This document shows, one piece after another, positions 9,247 to 19,691 of a stretch of 64,000 bases of DNA (positions are counted from its first letter, which is position 1; every line of letters begins with the position of its first letter). The notes beneath the pieces were generated by a model, which ran no database searches, had not been told where the DNA came from, and saw only the letters and a list, made by a program, of their open reading frames with translations. This stretch comes from Niabella yanshanensis (lineage in GTDB: Bacteria; Bacteroidota; Bacteroidia; Chitinophagales; Chitinophagaceae), in assembly GCF_034424215.1 (NCBI RefSeq), contig NZ_CP139960.1, positions 3,410,001-3,474,000 of the forward strand, read 5' to 3'. The translations under genes were made by a program, and so were the position numbers.

Positions 9247-11391
9247 ATGATCAAAAAAAATTACTGGTGGGTTGGGTTCCTTTTATTGTTTCCGGCTTTG
9301 GTGAAAGCCCAGGCAAAAACAGCGGCTTCAAAATATACCGGCTACCTTTTTACCTATTTTACAGGCAACAGTAAAGAGGAAGAAGCCATCCGTTTTGCGA
9401 TCAGTACCGATGGCTACCATTTCCAGGCCTTAAATAATAACCAGCCGGTAATAGCATCTTCAGCTATCAGCGCTACGGGAGGCGTACGTGATCCGCATAT
9501 TTTGAGAGGTGCCGATGGTAAGACCTTTTACATGGTGGCAACGGATATGGTGTCGGCCAACGGTTGGGATTCGAACCGGGCAATGGTATTGCTTAAATCA
9601 ACCGACCTGGTAAACTGGACCTCAGCAATAATTAATATTCCGCAGACCTTCAAGGCTTTTGAAAAAGTAAACAGGGTCTGGGCGCCTCAAACTATTTACG
9701 ATGCTAAAAAGGGTAAATACATGGTTTATTGGTCGATGCGGGCTGGTAATGATCCTGATGTGATTTACTACGCGTATACTAATAAAGAATTTACAGCATT
9801 AGAAACAGAACCTAAACAGTTATTTTTTAGTCCGAACAACGGCGCCTGCATTGACGGAGATATTGTAGAGAAAAACGGCAGGTTCCACCTGTTCTTTAAA
9901 ACTGAAGGCCAGGGCGCTGGTATAAAAGTGGCCGTTTCGGACAAACTAACGGAAGGATATACGCTGCGCGACTCCTATGTACAGCAAACCAAAGACCCGG
10001 TTGAAGGGGCTGGTGTGTTTAAGCTCAATGATGGCAGCGGGTATATTTTAATGTATGATGTGTATACCAAAGGGCGTTACCAGTTTACCAAAACTACCGA
10101 CCTTGAACATTTTAAAGTGGTGGATGAACAGGTATCGATGAACTTTCATCCGCGGCACGGAACAGTGTTGCCCATTACCCGGCAGGAAATGGAGCGTTTA
10201 ACGGCGAAATGGCTGAGTGTTGCAGATGTATTGGGTACGGCACAATCCAAACAAATTAAAAAGAACAACATCGTGCTGGATACGGCGGCTAAGAAATTAT
10301 GGTTGCCTGTTTTAGACAATACGGCACTCAACAAATTCGATCCGCAATTTAAAAGCTTCCCGGGTGTAAAGATCTCGGCATCCGGTGCTGATTTTTCCAA
10401 AAAGCCGGTGGCTTACACTGTTTCAATAACAGGCCGTAAGCCCGAGACCTGGCAGGTACAGGTATTACAAAACGGGAATCCTGTCTTAGCCGGTTACTAT
10501 GCGGACCCCGAGATCCTGTATTCCGAAAAAACAAAGCGATATTATATCTATCCAACCAGTGATGGTTTTACCGGCTGGGCGGGTAACTACTTCAAAGTGT
10601 TTTCATCAGCCGATCTTACCAACTGGAAGGACGAGGGTGTAATGCTCGATCTGCCCAAACAGGTAGGCTGGGCCAACCGCAATGCCTGGGCGCCCTGTAT
10701 TATTGAAAAAAAGATCAACGGCCAGTACAAATACTTCTATTATTTCACAGCAGCCCAGAAAATAGGTGTTGCCGTGGCAGATGAGCCAACGGGACCATTT
10801 GTTGATTCAGGCAAGCCACTGGTGGCAGCCAAGCCCGCCGGAATAAAAGGGGGGCAGGAAATTGACCCGGATGTTTTTACAGACCCTCAAACCGGCAAAA
10901 GCTACCTCTACTGGGGGAATGGCTATATGGCGGTAGCGGAGCTGAATGAGGATATGACCTCATTTAAAACGGACGCCCCTCAAATTATTAAGGTAGATAA
11001 AACCTACCGCGAAGGAACTTATGTTTTCTACAGGAAGGGAACTTATTACTTCATGTGGAGCGAAGATGATACCCGTAGCCCTAATTACCGGGTACGATAC
11101 GGCACGGCTACCTCACCAACCGGCCCGCTGACGATACCTGCTGATAATATCGTGATACAAAAAAATGAAGCGGAGGGTATTTATGGAGCCGGTCATAACT
11201 CGGTAATACAAATTCCAGGAACGGACGACTGGTATATCGTCTATCATCGCTTTACTTATCCTAACGGTATAAAAATGGGCAGTGCTGCCGGTTATAACCG
11301 CGAGGTATGCATCGACAAGCTGGTATTTAATGCAGATGGCTCTATACGGCAAACGATTCCTACACATAAAGGAGTGCCTGCCATAAAATAA
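9247..11391 (+). CDS. Secreted protein with two tandem GH43-type domains
   Basis: The 714 residues comprise a signal peptide (1-21, ending VKAQ) and two five-bladed beta-propellers. The first (about 30-330) carries RDPHIL, VWAPQ, IDGDIV and EGAGVF. The second (about 410-710) carries YADPEIL, NAWAPCI, EIDPDVF and YREGTYVF. Each therefore keeps candidate GH43 base, pKa-modulator and acid residues (Asp, Asp, Glu). GH43 enzymes mostly release alpha-L-arabinofuranose or beta-linked xylose or galactose; in this locus an arabinofuranosidase acting on arabinogalactan side chains is the best guess. The double-domain layout suggests two linkages attacked by one protein, or one domain retained for binding. 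Subfamilies cannot be assigned by eye. It lies 42 bp before the GH2 gene and is probably cotranscribed with it. Confidence 0.85.
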   Translation: MIKKNYWWVGFLLLFPALVKAQAKTAASKYTGYLFTYFTGNSKEEEAIRFAISTDGYHFQALNNNQPVIASSAISATGGVRDPHILRGADGKTFYMVATDMVSANGWDSNRAMVLLKSTDLVNWTSAIINIPQTFKAFEKVNRVWAPQTIYDAKKGKYMVYWSMRAGNDPDVIYYAYTNKEFTALETEPKQLFFSPNNGACIDGDIVEKNGRFHLFFKTEGQGAGIKVAVSDKLTEGYTLRDSYVQQTKDPVEGAGVFKLNDGSGYILMYDVYTKGRYQFTKTTDLEHFKVVDEQVSMNFHPRHGTVLPITRQEMERLTAKWLSVADVLGTAQSKQIKKNNIVLDTAAKKLWLPVLDNTALNKFDPQFKSFPGVKISASGADFSKKPVAYTVSITGRKPETWQVQVLQNGNPVLAGYYADPEILYSEKTKRYYIYPTSDGFTGWAGNYFKVFSSADLTNWKDEGVMLDLPKQVGWANRNAWAPCIIEKKINGQYKYFYYFTAAQKIGVAVADEPTGPFVDSGKPLVAAKPAGIKGGQEIDPDVFTDPQTGKSYLYWGNGYMAVAELNEDMTSFKTDAPQIIKVDKTYREGTYVFYRKGTYYFMWSEDDTRSPNYRVRYGTATSPTGPLTIPADNIVIQKNEAEGIYGAGHNSVIQIPGTDDWYIVYHRFTYPNGIKMGSAAGYNREVCIDKLVFNADGSIRQTIPTHKGVPAIK

Positions 11392-11432
11392 AAAATCAAC
11401 AATTAGATCATTTATTCAATCAAAACCTTACA

Positions 11433-13868
11433 ATGGCCCGCTTTCTTTTTCTCTTTACGCTCATCATTGCAACAAACTGCTTCGCTCAACCCGGATTTGG
11501 CGATGCTCATAAGATCAACAACGGTTGGCAATTTACTTTGAATAGCACCGACTCTGTAGCTGAAAAGCCCGCTCAGTCTGCGTCCTGGCAAACAGTAGAC
11601 CTGCCTCATGACTGGAGCGTACGGCAGAAGCTGGACCCAAAAAATGCCAGCAGCATGGGCTACCTGCCCGGAGGCATCGGCTGGTATAAAAAAGACGTAG
11701 TAATACCCACATCGGATAAAAAGGTATACCTCTATTTCGAAGGAGTGTATAATCGCAGCGAGGTTTTGGTGAACGGGCAATCGGTAGGTAAACGGCCTAA
11801 TGGCTATATCTCTTTTATGTATGATATTACTCCGTTTATAAAAGCAGGCAAGACTAATGAAATATTGGTGAAAGCCGATCATCATCGCGATGCGGATTCG
11901 CGCTGGTATACGGGATCCGGTATTTACCGGGATGTGTGGCTGGTATATGCCAACCCGGTACATATAGCGCAGTGGGGCGTTTACGCTTACCCGCAGGTAG
12001 CAGATGCGTCCGCTGTGTTGAATATTGAAACGGCTATTGAAAATAAAGATGCTAAAGAACAACAACTAACAGTAGTGCAGGAACTGGTAGGGCCTGATAA
12101 AAAAGTGGTTGGCCAAAGCAGTACTTCTGTTACAGTGGCGGCTAATAGTTTGGGCAAAGCTGTTGCGGCAATAAAAGTGACAAATCCCCAACTTTGGAGT
12201 TTAAACAACCCCACATTATATACACTGCGCACCAAAGTGCTGCAAGCCGGTAAACAAATAGATGCATCGGTAACTACTACAGGTTTCAGAAAGCTCAGCT
12301 TTGATGCCAATAAAGGGTTTGCCTTGAACGATAAATGGATGAAAGTAAAGGGTGTTTGCCTGCATCACGATGCCGGTGTTTTGGGCGCGGCTATGTACAA
12401 AGAGGTTTGGCGCCGCCGGTTATTAAATTTAAAAGAAGTAGGGGTGAATGCCATCAGAACCAGCCATAACCCACAGGCAACTGCCTTATACGAGCTTTGC
12501 GACGAGCTGGGCTTATTGGTAATGGACGAAGCATTTGACGAATGGGAGTTTCCGAAACGTAAATGGCTGGAGGGCTGGAACGCGGGTACACCGGGCTACC
12601 AGGGTAATTATGATTTTTTCCCGGAGTGGGGCGAAAAAGACCTGGCGGATATGGTGCGCAGGGACAGGAACCATATTTCCATATTTGCCTGGAGCATTGG
12701 TAATGAGGTAGACTATCCCAACGATCCTTATTCTCACCCCGTTTTGGATGGCGGTGCGCAAACGGGGTTCACACAAAAAATATTCGGCGGCTATAAGAAA
12801 GATGCACCGGACGCGATGCGCCTGGGTGTGATTGCCAAAAAGCTGGCAGCTGTGGTAAAACAGTACGACCGGTCCCGCCCGGTAACTGCAGGCCTGGCCG
12901 GTGTTGCTATGTCCAACGAAACGGAATACCCGTCGGCATTGGATATAGCGGGTTATAACTATACGGAAAACCGTTATACCAGCGATCATAAAAAATACCC
13001 CAACCGCGTCATATTTGGTAGCGAAAACCGGCACGACCTGAGCGCCTGGAAAGCCGTTACAGATAACGAACACATATTCGGACAATTTTTATGGACAGGC
13101 ATCGACTACCTTGGTGAATCGGGTAGATGGCCCTCGCGCGGCTTTTATTCAGGTCTGTTAGACTTTGGCGGATTTATTAAGCCAAGAGGCTTTTTCAGAC
13201 AATCGCTCTGGGCCGAAAACCCGATGGCTTATATAGGTACTTACCTGGTAAAGGGTGGCAACAGTTCGCAGGATGTGCTCTCACAATCGGAGGGAAAGAA
13301 AGATGAGTATTTGTCGATGGACGCCTGGGCATCATGGAACTATAAAGAAGGACAAACTGTAAGAGTAGTATGCTATACGAATACAGCGAAAGCAAGATTG
13401 CTGCTGGATAATAAAGAGGTAGGAGCTATAAAAGAGTACGATGGTAAAACCGGTATTATTTATTGGGATATCCCGTTCAAGCCGGGAAACCTTAAAGTAG
13501 AAGGTTTGAATGCTGCGGGTAAGGAAGTGACTGCTTATGCCGTTGCAACTGCCGGTGAGCCAGCTGCTTTACAAATCATAAATGAGAGTAAGAAAGATGA
13601 CCAGATAAAGCAGGTAGCTGTGCAGATGGTGGATGCCAAAGGAAACCCGGTTTACACAACTAATGTCGATGTTACCTGCTCCGTATCCGGCGGCACCTTA
13701 CTCGGCCTTGAAGCGGGCGATAACAGCGATATGGGCGACTATACTGATAATGTGCAAAAGACATTCAGGGGCAGATTATTGGCTTACGTGAAGAAAAATC
13801 AAAAACCGGGTCCGGTTAAAATAGTATTCACCGCACCCGGATTAAAGAGTGTAACCGTAACGCTTTAG
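11433..13868 (+). CDS. GH2 family beta-galactosidase-like glycosidase with DUF4982
   Basis: This 811-residue secreted enzyme has a signal peptide (1-18, ending CFAQ), a GH2 sugar-binding sandwich (about 25-190), an immunoglobulin-like domain (about 195-290) and a TIM barrel (about 295-590). C-terminal DUF4982 and Ig-like/invasin-like domains follow. The retaining catalytic pair is visible as acid/base Glu425 in WSIGNEVD and nucleophile Glu531 in FGSENRHD. The TSHNPQ and DEAFDEWE motifs are those of the secreted Bacteroidota GH2 beta-galactosidases. In this locus it would remove beta-galactose from arabinogalactan side chains; a beta-glucuronidase role cannot be excluded from sequence alone. 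It sits between the tandem GH43 and the GH16 with short gaps (41 and 34 bp), which suggests an operon. Confidence 0.88.
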   Translation: MARFLFLFTLIIATNCFAQPGFGDAHKINNGWQFTLNSTDSVAEKPAQSASWQTVDLPHDWSVRQKLDPKNASSMGYLPGGIGWYKKDVVIPTSDKKVYLYFEGVYNRSEVLVNGQSVGKRPNGYISFMYDITPFIKAGKTNEILVKADHHRDADSRWYTGSGIYRDVWLVYANPVHIAQWGVYAYPQVADASAVLNIETAIENKDAKEQQLTVVQELVGPDKKVVGQSSTSVTVAANSLGKAVAAIKVTNPQLWSLNNPTLYTLRTKVLQAGKQIDASVTTTGFRKLSFDANKGFALNDKWMKVKGVCLHHDAGVLGAAMYKEVWRRRLLNLKEVGVNAIRTSHNPQATALYELCDELGLLVMDEAFDEWEFPKRKWLEGWNAGTPGYQGNYDFFPEWGEKDLADMVRRDRNHISIFAWSIGNEVDYPNDPYSHPVLDGGAQTGFTQKIFGGYKKDAPDAMRLGVIAKKLAAVVKQYDRSRPVTAGLAGVAMSNETEYPSALDIAGYNYTENRYTSDHKKYPNRVIFGSENRHDLSAWKAVTDNEHIFGQFLWTGIDYLGESGRWPSRGFYSGLLDFGGFIKPRGFFRQSLWAENPMAYIGTYLVKGGNSSQDVLSQSEGKKDEYLSMDAWASWNYKEGQTVRVVCYTNTAKARLLLDNKEVGAIKEYDGKTGIIYWDIPFKPGNLKVEGLNAAGKEVTAYAVATAGEPAALQIINESKKDDQIKQVAVQMVDAKGNPVYTTNVDVTCSVSGGTLLGLEAGDNSDMGDYTDNVQKTFRGRLLAYVKKNQKPGPVKIVFTAPGLKSVTVTL

Positions 13869-13902
13869 CGAGTTCAGAACAGTTATTAAAAAAGATATTA
13901 CA

Positions 13903-14727
13903 ATGATTTCCATACTTATTGGTTCGCTGCTAACTATCGGCAACCCGGGTGATTCCGGCCACGTAAAGAAAACGGGTGATGATTACAAGCTCGTATGGTC
14001 AGAAGAATTTAATAAAAATGGTGCCGTAGATACAACGGTTTGGCAATTCGAAAAAGGCTTTGTGCGCAATAACGAGCTGCAATGGTACCAGCCACAAAAT
14101 GCCTGGTGCGAAAACGGTAAGCTCATTATTGAGGCGCGCAGGGAAACCAAAACCAATCCCAGGTACAAAGAAGGAAGTAGCGATTGGCGGGAAAAAAGAA
14201 AGGAGATTGAATACACTTCTGCCAGCATCAATACACGTCATTCTAAAACATGGCAGTATGGCCGTTTTGAGATTCGTGCTAAAATTATTGCACAACCAGG
14301 TCTCTGGCCCGCGATATGGACATTGGGCGTAAACGGGGAGTGGCCCTGGAATGGTGAGATCGATATCATGGAATATTATAAGGGTGATATCCTGGCTAAC
14401 GTGGCAACAGGCACCAATAAACGGTGGAATGCCAAATGGTTCAGCACCCATAAAGCGGTAAGCTCGTTCAAACCCAACTGGGACCAGGACTTTCACGTAT
14501 GGCGCATGGATTGGGATGAGCATTCCATCAAATTTTTTGTAGATGACCTGTTGCTGAACGAGGTAAAGCTAACCGATGCGAATAATCCTGATGGAAGCAA
14601 TCCCTTTAAACAACCCCATTATTTATTGCTCAACCTGGCAATAGGCGGAGATAACGGGGGCGATCCTTCTAAAACTAAATTTCCAAGTCGCTACGAAGTG
14701 GATTATGTAAGGGTGTACCAGAAATAA
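13903..14727 (+). CDS. GH16 family endo-beta-galactanase/glucanase
   Basis: The 274 residues form a single GH16 jelly roll. The active-site signature is complete: Glu152-Ile-Asp154-Ile-Met-Glu157 (GEIDIMEYY), nucleophile Glu152 and acid/base Glu157. Conserved Trp motifs include LWPAIWTLG and WRMDWDEHSIKFFVDD. Most Bacteroidota members of this type are endo-beta-1,3-glucanases, but related GH16 enzymes in arabinogalactan loci cut the beta-galactan backbone, which fits the neighbours here. From the ATG at 13903 the N-terminus (MISILIGSLLTIG) is hydrophobic but has no basic residues, so it is a poor signal peptide. An in-frame ATT at 13885 would add two lysines. The gene follows the GH2 by 34 bp. 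Confidence 0.85.
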   Translation: MISILIGSLLTIGNPGDSGHVKKTGDDYKLVWSEEFNKNGAVDTTVWQFEKGFVRNNELQWYQPQNAWCENGKLIIEARRETKTNPRYKEGSSDWREKRKEIEYTSASINTRHSKTWQYGRFEIRAKIIAQPGLWPAIWTLGVNGEWPWNGEIDIMEYYKGDILANVATGTNKRWNAKWFSTHKAVSSFKPNWDQDFHVWRMDWDEHSIKFFVDDLLLNEVKLTDANNPDGSNPFKQPHYLLLNLAIGGDNGGDPSKTKFPSRYEVDYVRVYQK

Positions 14728-14735
14728 ATGGCAAT

Positions 14736-14753
14736 TTAGTTATTGATAACTAA
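14736..14753. other. 8-bp inverted repeat before susC
   Basis: TTAGTTAT-TG-ATAACTAA is a perfect inverted repeat just after the GH16 stop codon. No run of T follows, so it is not a clear terminator. It lies about 175 bp before the SusC gene and could be an operator or chance. Confidence 0.3.
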
Positions 14754-14927
14754 TTGGTTGTCGATCGGGGTGTTTTTTGATCATATTAAAATGTCCCTCC
14801 TTTTATATGAATTTAACCCTTCAATTCCCTTACCTCTCCAATAATTTTAACATAGTTATCAGAGCATAAAGCCTATTACTGCTTATGTAATAATAAGCCA
14901 TTAGTAAACATTTAAACGATTGATTTT

Positions 14928-17900
14928 ATGAGTGCCACAAACAAGTCGCAGCGAATTTTGCTGCGGGCGAACCTCTTTTTGGTTATTTTGATGATGCTGT
15001 CTACGGTCGTGCTGGCCCAGGACGCAGTTGTTATAAAAGGAACTGTTACCGACGCTGGTGGAGCAGCTATTCCGGGTATTTCTGTTACCGTCACGGCAAC
15101 GGGAACAGGAACCACAACCAACAATAAAGGCTTTTATTCCATTAGTGCACGTAAGGGAGATAAGCTGCAATTCTCTGGCGTTGGATTTACCTCCAAAGAA
15201 GTAGAAGTAGGAGATAATTCGCAAATTAATATTGTATTGGAAGCGGCCACCACGCAGGCGATGGATGAGGTAGTAGTAATTGGATATGGTACTCAAAAAC
15301 GTACCGATGTTACCGGATCTGTTGCGTCAGTGCCTAAGGAACGGCTTTCCAAATTGCCGGTAAACAACGTAATGCAGGCCATACAGGGGGCTGTAGCCAA
15401 TGTTACGGTCTCGCAGGCTTCATCAATACCTGGCGATGCACCTTCTGCGCAGATACGGGGAAGAAATTCTATTAATGCGTCATCGGAGCCCTATGTAGTA
15501 GTGGACGGTATTCCGTTATCAAGAACCGACGGATCTATCAACGATATCAATCCTAACGATATTGAGTCAGTAGAAATACTAAAAGACCCTTCGGCCGTAG
15601 CCATCTATGGTGTAAACGGATCGAACGGCGTTATTCTTATCACAACGAAAAGGGGTGTATCGGGAAAGCCTTCTATTAAATACAGTGGATATGCAGGACC
15701 GGAAAAAGCGGCTCATATATTAGAGCCTGCGACACCTGAGCAGATGCTGGAACGCTACGCCGAATACGCACGTATCACAAAAACGTCACTTTACAATGGT
15801 GGACCTATAAGAAATCAATACGAATCGGACAATTATCAAAATGGGATAACTACTGATTGGCTGGATGCCGTAATGCAGCCTGGCCGTGTTCAGAATCACA
15901 ATGTAAGCGTATCTGGTGGGAGCGAATCTGCAAAATACTTTGTTTCAGGCGATTACATGGATCAAAAAGGGATCTTGTTGGGCTACAACTACAAACGCTA
16001 TTCGTTTCGTGTAAATACCGATGTGAAAGCCACAAAATATCTTACTGTAGGTACTTCAATATTTATTGTAGGGCATAACAGGGATGGCGGAAGAGCCAGT
16101 CTCATGCAGGCCGCAGCCATGACGCCATGGGCAAGAATGTACAATGATGACGGAACACTTACGCAGTTTCCCATGTATTCGGAACAACTTTGGGCTAACC
16201 CTTTGCTGCCTACTACGGTAAACCCCGAACGGCGTCAATTTAATTTATCGCTGAATGGGTATGCTGAAGTAAATTTTGGAGACTTATGGAGTCCGCTAAA
16301 GGGCTTAAAATACCGTTTTAATGGCGGATTTTCTTATGTGCCTACGCGCACCAATGAATATGAAGGCAAATCCATGTACAATCAAACGGGCTGGGGTCAA
16401 ATTACCAACAGCGAATCCCAGGCAAAAACATTTGAAAATATTCTTACGTACACAAAAGACATCGGTGTACATCATTTTGATCTGACCGGCTTATACGCAT
16501 CTAAAGAAAAATACTGGCAACAGGCAATAGCTACCGGAAGAGTATTTCCCAATGATGATTTGGAGTGGGGCAACCTGGAGTCTGCTTCTACACAGTCCGT
16601 ATCTTCTCAGGCAGACCTGTACCGGTCAATTTCACAAATGGGGCGTCTGAACTATGGTTACGATAGACGCTATTTATTCACTTTTACAGTGCGTCGCGAT
16701 GGAGCATCTGTATTTGGTAAAAACAATAAATACGGAACTTTCCCTTCAGCCGCTTTAGCATGGAATATACATAACGAATCATTTATGGCTTCTGCCAGAG
16801 ACCTGTTCTCCAATCTTAAATTACGTGCATCTTATGGTATTTCAGGAAATGAAGCCATAGGTATTTATCAAACTTTGGCTTTAATGAGTTCAAGCTCTTT
16901 AGCTATGGGCGGCAAATCTCTAACGGCTTTAAAAGTACAAACCCGCATGGGTAACGATGATCTGAAATGGGAACGAACTTCAGGGTTTAACACGGGTCTT
17001 GACTTTGGCCTGTTCAACAGCAGGATCAGTGGTTCTGTTGATTTTTATAAGACCAATACTTTTGATATGCTGCTGCTGCAGCGTATACCAAGGATTACAG
17101 GGTACGCAGACGTTTGGACTAATATAGGGAAGGTAGCTAACACCGGAATAGAGTTCACTATTAATTCAAAAAACATCGCTTCCAAAAACTTTACATGGAA
17201 CACAACAGTAGTATTTGCAAGTAATAAAAACAAGATTGTGGATGTTTACGGAGATGGGAAAGATGATATAGGCAATCGCTGGTTTGTTGGTCAACCTGTG
17301 GGAGTTATTTATGATTATACCAAAGTAGGAATATGGCAGGAGGAAGAGATAGCATCGGGCGCTCATAAGGGTTGGGATGATGTTGCGCTTGCCGGAGATT
17401 TAAAACTGGCTGATATTAGCGGACCAGATGGTGTTCCGGACGGTAAGGTAGATGATAACGACCGCAGTATTTTAGGGCAAACATCGCCTAAGTGGACCGG
17501 CGGCCTTACCAATACATTTACTTACAAAGATTTTTCTTTAAGCGTATTCATTAACACCGTCCAGGGCGCTTTACGTAACAACCCGCAAATTGGCGGAGCT
17601 TCCGATGAGATGGGACGGCGCAGTACTCCTGCTGATCTTGGCTTTTGGACACCTGAAAACAAAAGTAACGAATGGAGGTCTTTGGGTAACCACTCCAATT
17701 CGCATGGTTATGGATTCCCTTCAAATGCAAGCTTTACGCGATTAAAAGATATAACATTAAGCTACAATTTGCCCAAAACGCTGACAAGCAGGATAGGTAT
17801 TGGCGGACTATTGCTTTATGCCAGTGGTCGTAATTTATATACCTGGACGAAGTGGTTTGGTTGGGATCCGGAGGCCAGGGATATTACACGTGGGTCGACT

Positions 17901-17963
17901 AATGATATGATCAACTACCCGGTGGTAAGAACCTATGTCTTTGGAGTAAATGTAACTTTCTAA
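14928..17963 (+). CDS. SusC/RagA-type TonB-dependent transporter (first pair)
   Basis: This 1011-residue outer-membrane receptor imports oligosaccharides using TonB energy. It has a signal peptide (about 1-31), a carboxypeptidase-regulatory-like beta-sandwich (about 35-112), a TonB box starting at residue 112 (MDEVVVIGYG), a plug domain (about 120-240, with VVDGIPL and ILKDPSAVAIYG) and a 22-strand barrel to the C-terminus, which ends in aromatic-rich YVFGVNVTF. There is no N-terminal STN domain, so signalling to an anti-sigma factor is not expected; the hybrid regulator upstream fits instead. SusD follows after 27 bp. The preceding 200 bp separate it from GH16 and may hold its own promoter, although none was recognised. 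Confidence 0.95.
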   Translation: MSATNKSQRILLRANLFLVILMMLSTVVLAQDAVVIKGTVTDAGGAAIPGISVTVTATGTGTTTNNKGFYSISARKGDKLQFSGVGFTSKEVEVGDNSQINIVLEAATTQAMDEVVVIGYGTQKRTDVTGSVASVPKERLSKLPVNNVMQAIQGAVANVTVSQASSIPGDAPSAQIRGRNSINASSEPYVVVDGIPLSRTDGSINDINPNDIESVEILKDPSAVAIYGVNGSNGVILITTKRGVSGKPSIKYSGYAGPEKAAHILEPATPEQMLERYAEYARITKTSLYNGGPIRNQYESDNYQNGITTDWLDAVMQPGRVQNHNVSVSGGSESAKYFVSGDYMDQKGILLGYNYKRYSFRVNTDVKATKYLTVGTSIFIVGHNRDGGRASLMQAAAMTPWARMYNDDGTLTQFPMYSEQLWANPLLPTTVNPERRQFNLSLNGYAEVNFGDLWSPLKGLKYRFNGGFSYVPTRTNEYEGKSMYNQTGWGQITNSESQAKTFENILTYTKDIGVHHFDLTGLYASKEKYWQQAIATGRVFPNDDLEWGNLESASTQSVSSQADLYRSISQMGRLNYGYDRRYLFTFTVRRDGASVFGKNNKYGTFPSAALAWNIHNESFMASARDLFSNLKLRASYGISGNEAIGIYQTLALMSSSSLAMGGKSLTALKVQTRMGNDDLKWERTSGFNTGLDFGLFNSRISGSVDFYKTNTFDMLLLQRIPRITGYADVWTNIGKVANTGIEFTINSKNIASKNFTWNTTVVFASNKNKIVDVYGDGKDDIGNRWFVGQPVGVIYDYTKVGIWQEEEIASGAHKGWDDVALAGDLKLADISGPDGVPDGKVDDNDRSILGQTSPKWTGGLTNTFTYKDFSLSVFINTVQGALRNNPQIGGASDEMGRRSTPADLGFWTPENKSNEWRSLGNHSNSHGYGFPSNASFTRLKDITLSYNLPKTLTSRIGIGGLLLYASGRNLYTWTKWFGWDPEARDITRGSTNDMINYPVVRTYVFGVNVTF

Positions 17964-17990
17964 TGTATTAAATATTATAAAAGAATAATC

Positions 17991-19691
17991 ATGAAATACT
18001 ATAATAATATTTTTTTTATACTGCTTCTTGTTGTATTCACGGGAGCTTCCTGTAGCAAAAATTTCCTGGATGAAGACCCCTATTCGAGCTATAGAACCGG
18101 TGCCACCGATGCCCAGAGTATTGAAGCGCAGGTAATAGGCCTTCACCTTACTTATGCAGAGCTTTGGGGTATGAGTGGTCAACAGGGCTTCTTATCCTGC
18201 TGGCAAATTGGTACTGATGTGACCAGCGCGGGTGCTACACAGGGAGTAGAAAACCCGTTTTACCAATATGCTAATTTGAATTCAGAGAACGCAGGGGTAA
18301 GTTATCTCTGGCAGAAGTGTTATGATTTTATCAATCATGCTAATGTCATAATAGCTGCTGTGGGTGAAACAAATGCAAAAGCAGCTGCCGAAGCCAGGTT
18401 TTTCCGGGCGTATGCCTATAATATCTTAGTCACTTTATGGGGAGATGTTCCTTTATTGAAAGATCCGGTAGCTTCTCCGGCGTTTAATTATACCAGGCAA
18501 CCCGTGACAGCAATCGATCTGCTTATTGAAGAAGATCTCACTTTTGCAATTGCCAATCTTCCCGATTTAGGCCAGGCCGCCAGCGAAAGCCGGATTAATA
18601 AAGATATAGCGCGACAATTGGCCGCGGAGACCTATCTGAGAATAGGAATACGTGATAATAGCTACTTCGCAAAGGCTGAACAGGCCGCAACCGATATTAT
18701 TAACAATACCAGTTATAAATTGATAGAGGGTCGTTACGGCAAGTTTTTAAGTGAAAGCGGTGATTTTTATCGCGATATGTTCCGCTATGGTAATCAACGC
18801 AGGTCTCAGGGAAACACTGAAGCTATATGGACTTTTGAAATGGAATACAACCGTACCGTAAACGGCGGAACTATCGACAATCCTCAGCATCGTCGAGTAT
18901 GGCAGCCTGCGTATCACAAATGGGATGGAATGGTAAATGCAGACTCGCTAGGAGGGCGTGGAAACGGGAGGATGCGATTGAGCAACTTTATGAAATATAC
19001 AGTTTGGAGCGGGTTAAATGGAGACATACGCAACAGTAATTTTAACATCAGGCGTACAACTAATTATAACCGCCCGGGATTCAGCGCTACAATAGGTCTT
19101 ACTGCTGCCGGCTATCGTGTTGCCAGTAACAGCTCTTCTGCAGTAACTACAAAAACGATCAAAACCGGGGATAAAGTGATACCATTTGAAGCAGACAGCT
19201 TAGAGGTTTGGTATCCTTATCCTACAAAATGGGGAGGATATGATGCTACAGACGACTTTGGATATGCGGTAGTGAAAGATTGGCCGGTGATGCGCCTGGG
19301 AGAAACTTATTTATTGAGGGCTGAAGCTCGTTTGCGTCAGAATAATGCAGCAGGAGCCGCTGCCGATATTAATGTTCTTAGAAACAGGGCGTTTAAAAAT
19401 GCAAGAACAGAAACCGGTGACCCGGATCTTGGAAAAGTAAGTGCTGCAGATATGACAATCGACTTTATTTTAGATGAACGTGCCCGTGAACTTATCGCAG
19501 AGGAAAATCGTCGAATGACACTCGTGCGCATGGGGAAACTTAAAGAGCGCATAGCCAGAAACGGAGATGTATCGCCGACAGATAAGGTTACTACCGGTTT
19601 TCAGGATTTCAATGCACTGCTTCCGGTTCCATTAAGCGAAATTCAACTTAACAAAGGATCGGAGTTAAAACAAAATCCCGGATATAATTAG
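17991..19691 (+). CDS. SusD/RagB-type surface glycan-binding lipoprotein (first pair)
   Basis: This 566-residue lipoprotein has its lipobox at TGASC (Cys21) and the SusD-like N-terminal tetratrico-type fold followed by the C-terminal RagB/SusD domain. Typical family words are AEARFFRAYAYN and LGETYLLRAEARLR, with ERARELIAEE-type sequence near residue 500. It caps the partner SusC on the cell surface and captures the glycan for import. The 27-bp gap from susC indicates one transcript. The binding-site aromatic residues cannot be picked out reliably. Confidence 0.94.
   Translation: MKYYNNIFFILLLVVFTGASCSKNFLDEDPYSSYRTGATDAQSIEAQVIGLHLTYAELWGMSGQQGFLSCWQIGTDVTSAGATQGVENPFYQYANLNSENAGVSYLWQKCYDFINHANVIIAAVGETNAKAAAEARFFRAYAYNILVTLWGDVPLLKDPVASPAFNYTRQPVTAIDLLIEEDLTFAIANLPDLGQAASESRINKDIARQLAAETYLRIGIRDNSYFAKAEQAATDIINNTSYKLIEGRYGKFLSESGDFYRDMFRYGNQRRSQGNTEAIWTFEMEYNRTVNGGTIDNPQHRRVWQPAYHKWDGMVNADSLGGRGNGRMRLSNFMKYTVWSGLNGDIRNSNFNIRRTTNYNRPGFSATIGLTAAGYRVASNSSSAVTTKTIKTGDKVIPFEADSLEVWYPYPTKWGGYDATDDFGYAVVKDWPVMRLGETYLLRAEARLRQNNAAGAAADINVLRNRAFKNARTETGDPDLGKVSAADMTIDFILDERARELIAEENRRMTLVRMGKLKERIARNGDVSPTDKVTTGFQDFNALLPVPLSEIQLNKGSELKQNPGYN

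Noticed and set aside
11412-12065. 217-codon open frame antisense to the first GH2
   Set aside because: It lies wholly within a clearly coding GH2 gene, and its translation is low-complexity and Ile/Tyr-rich in the manner of a shadow frame.
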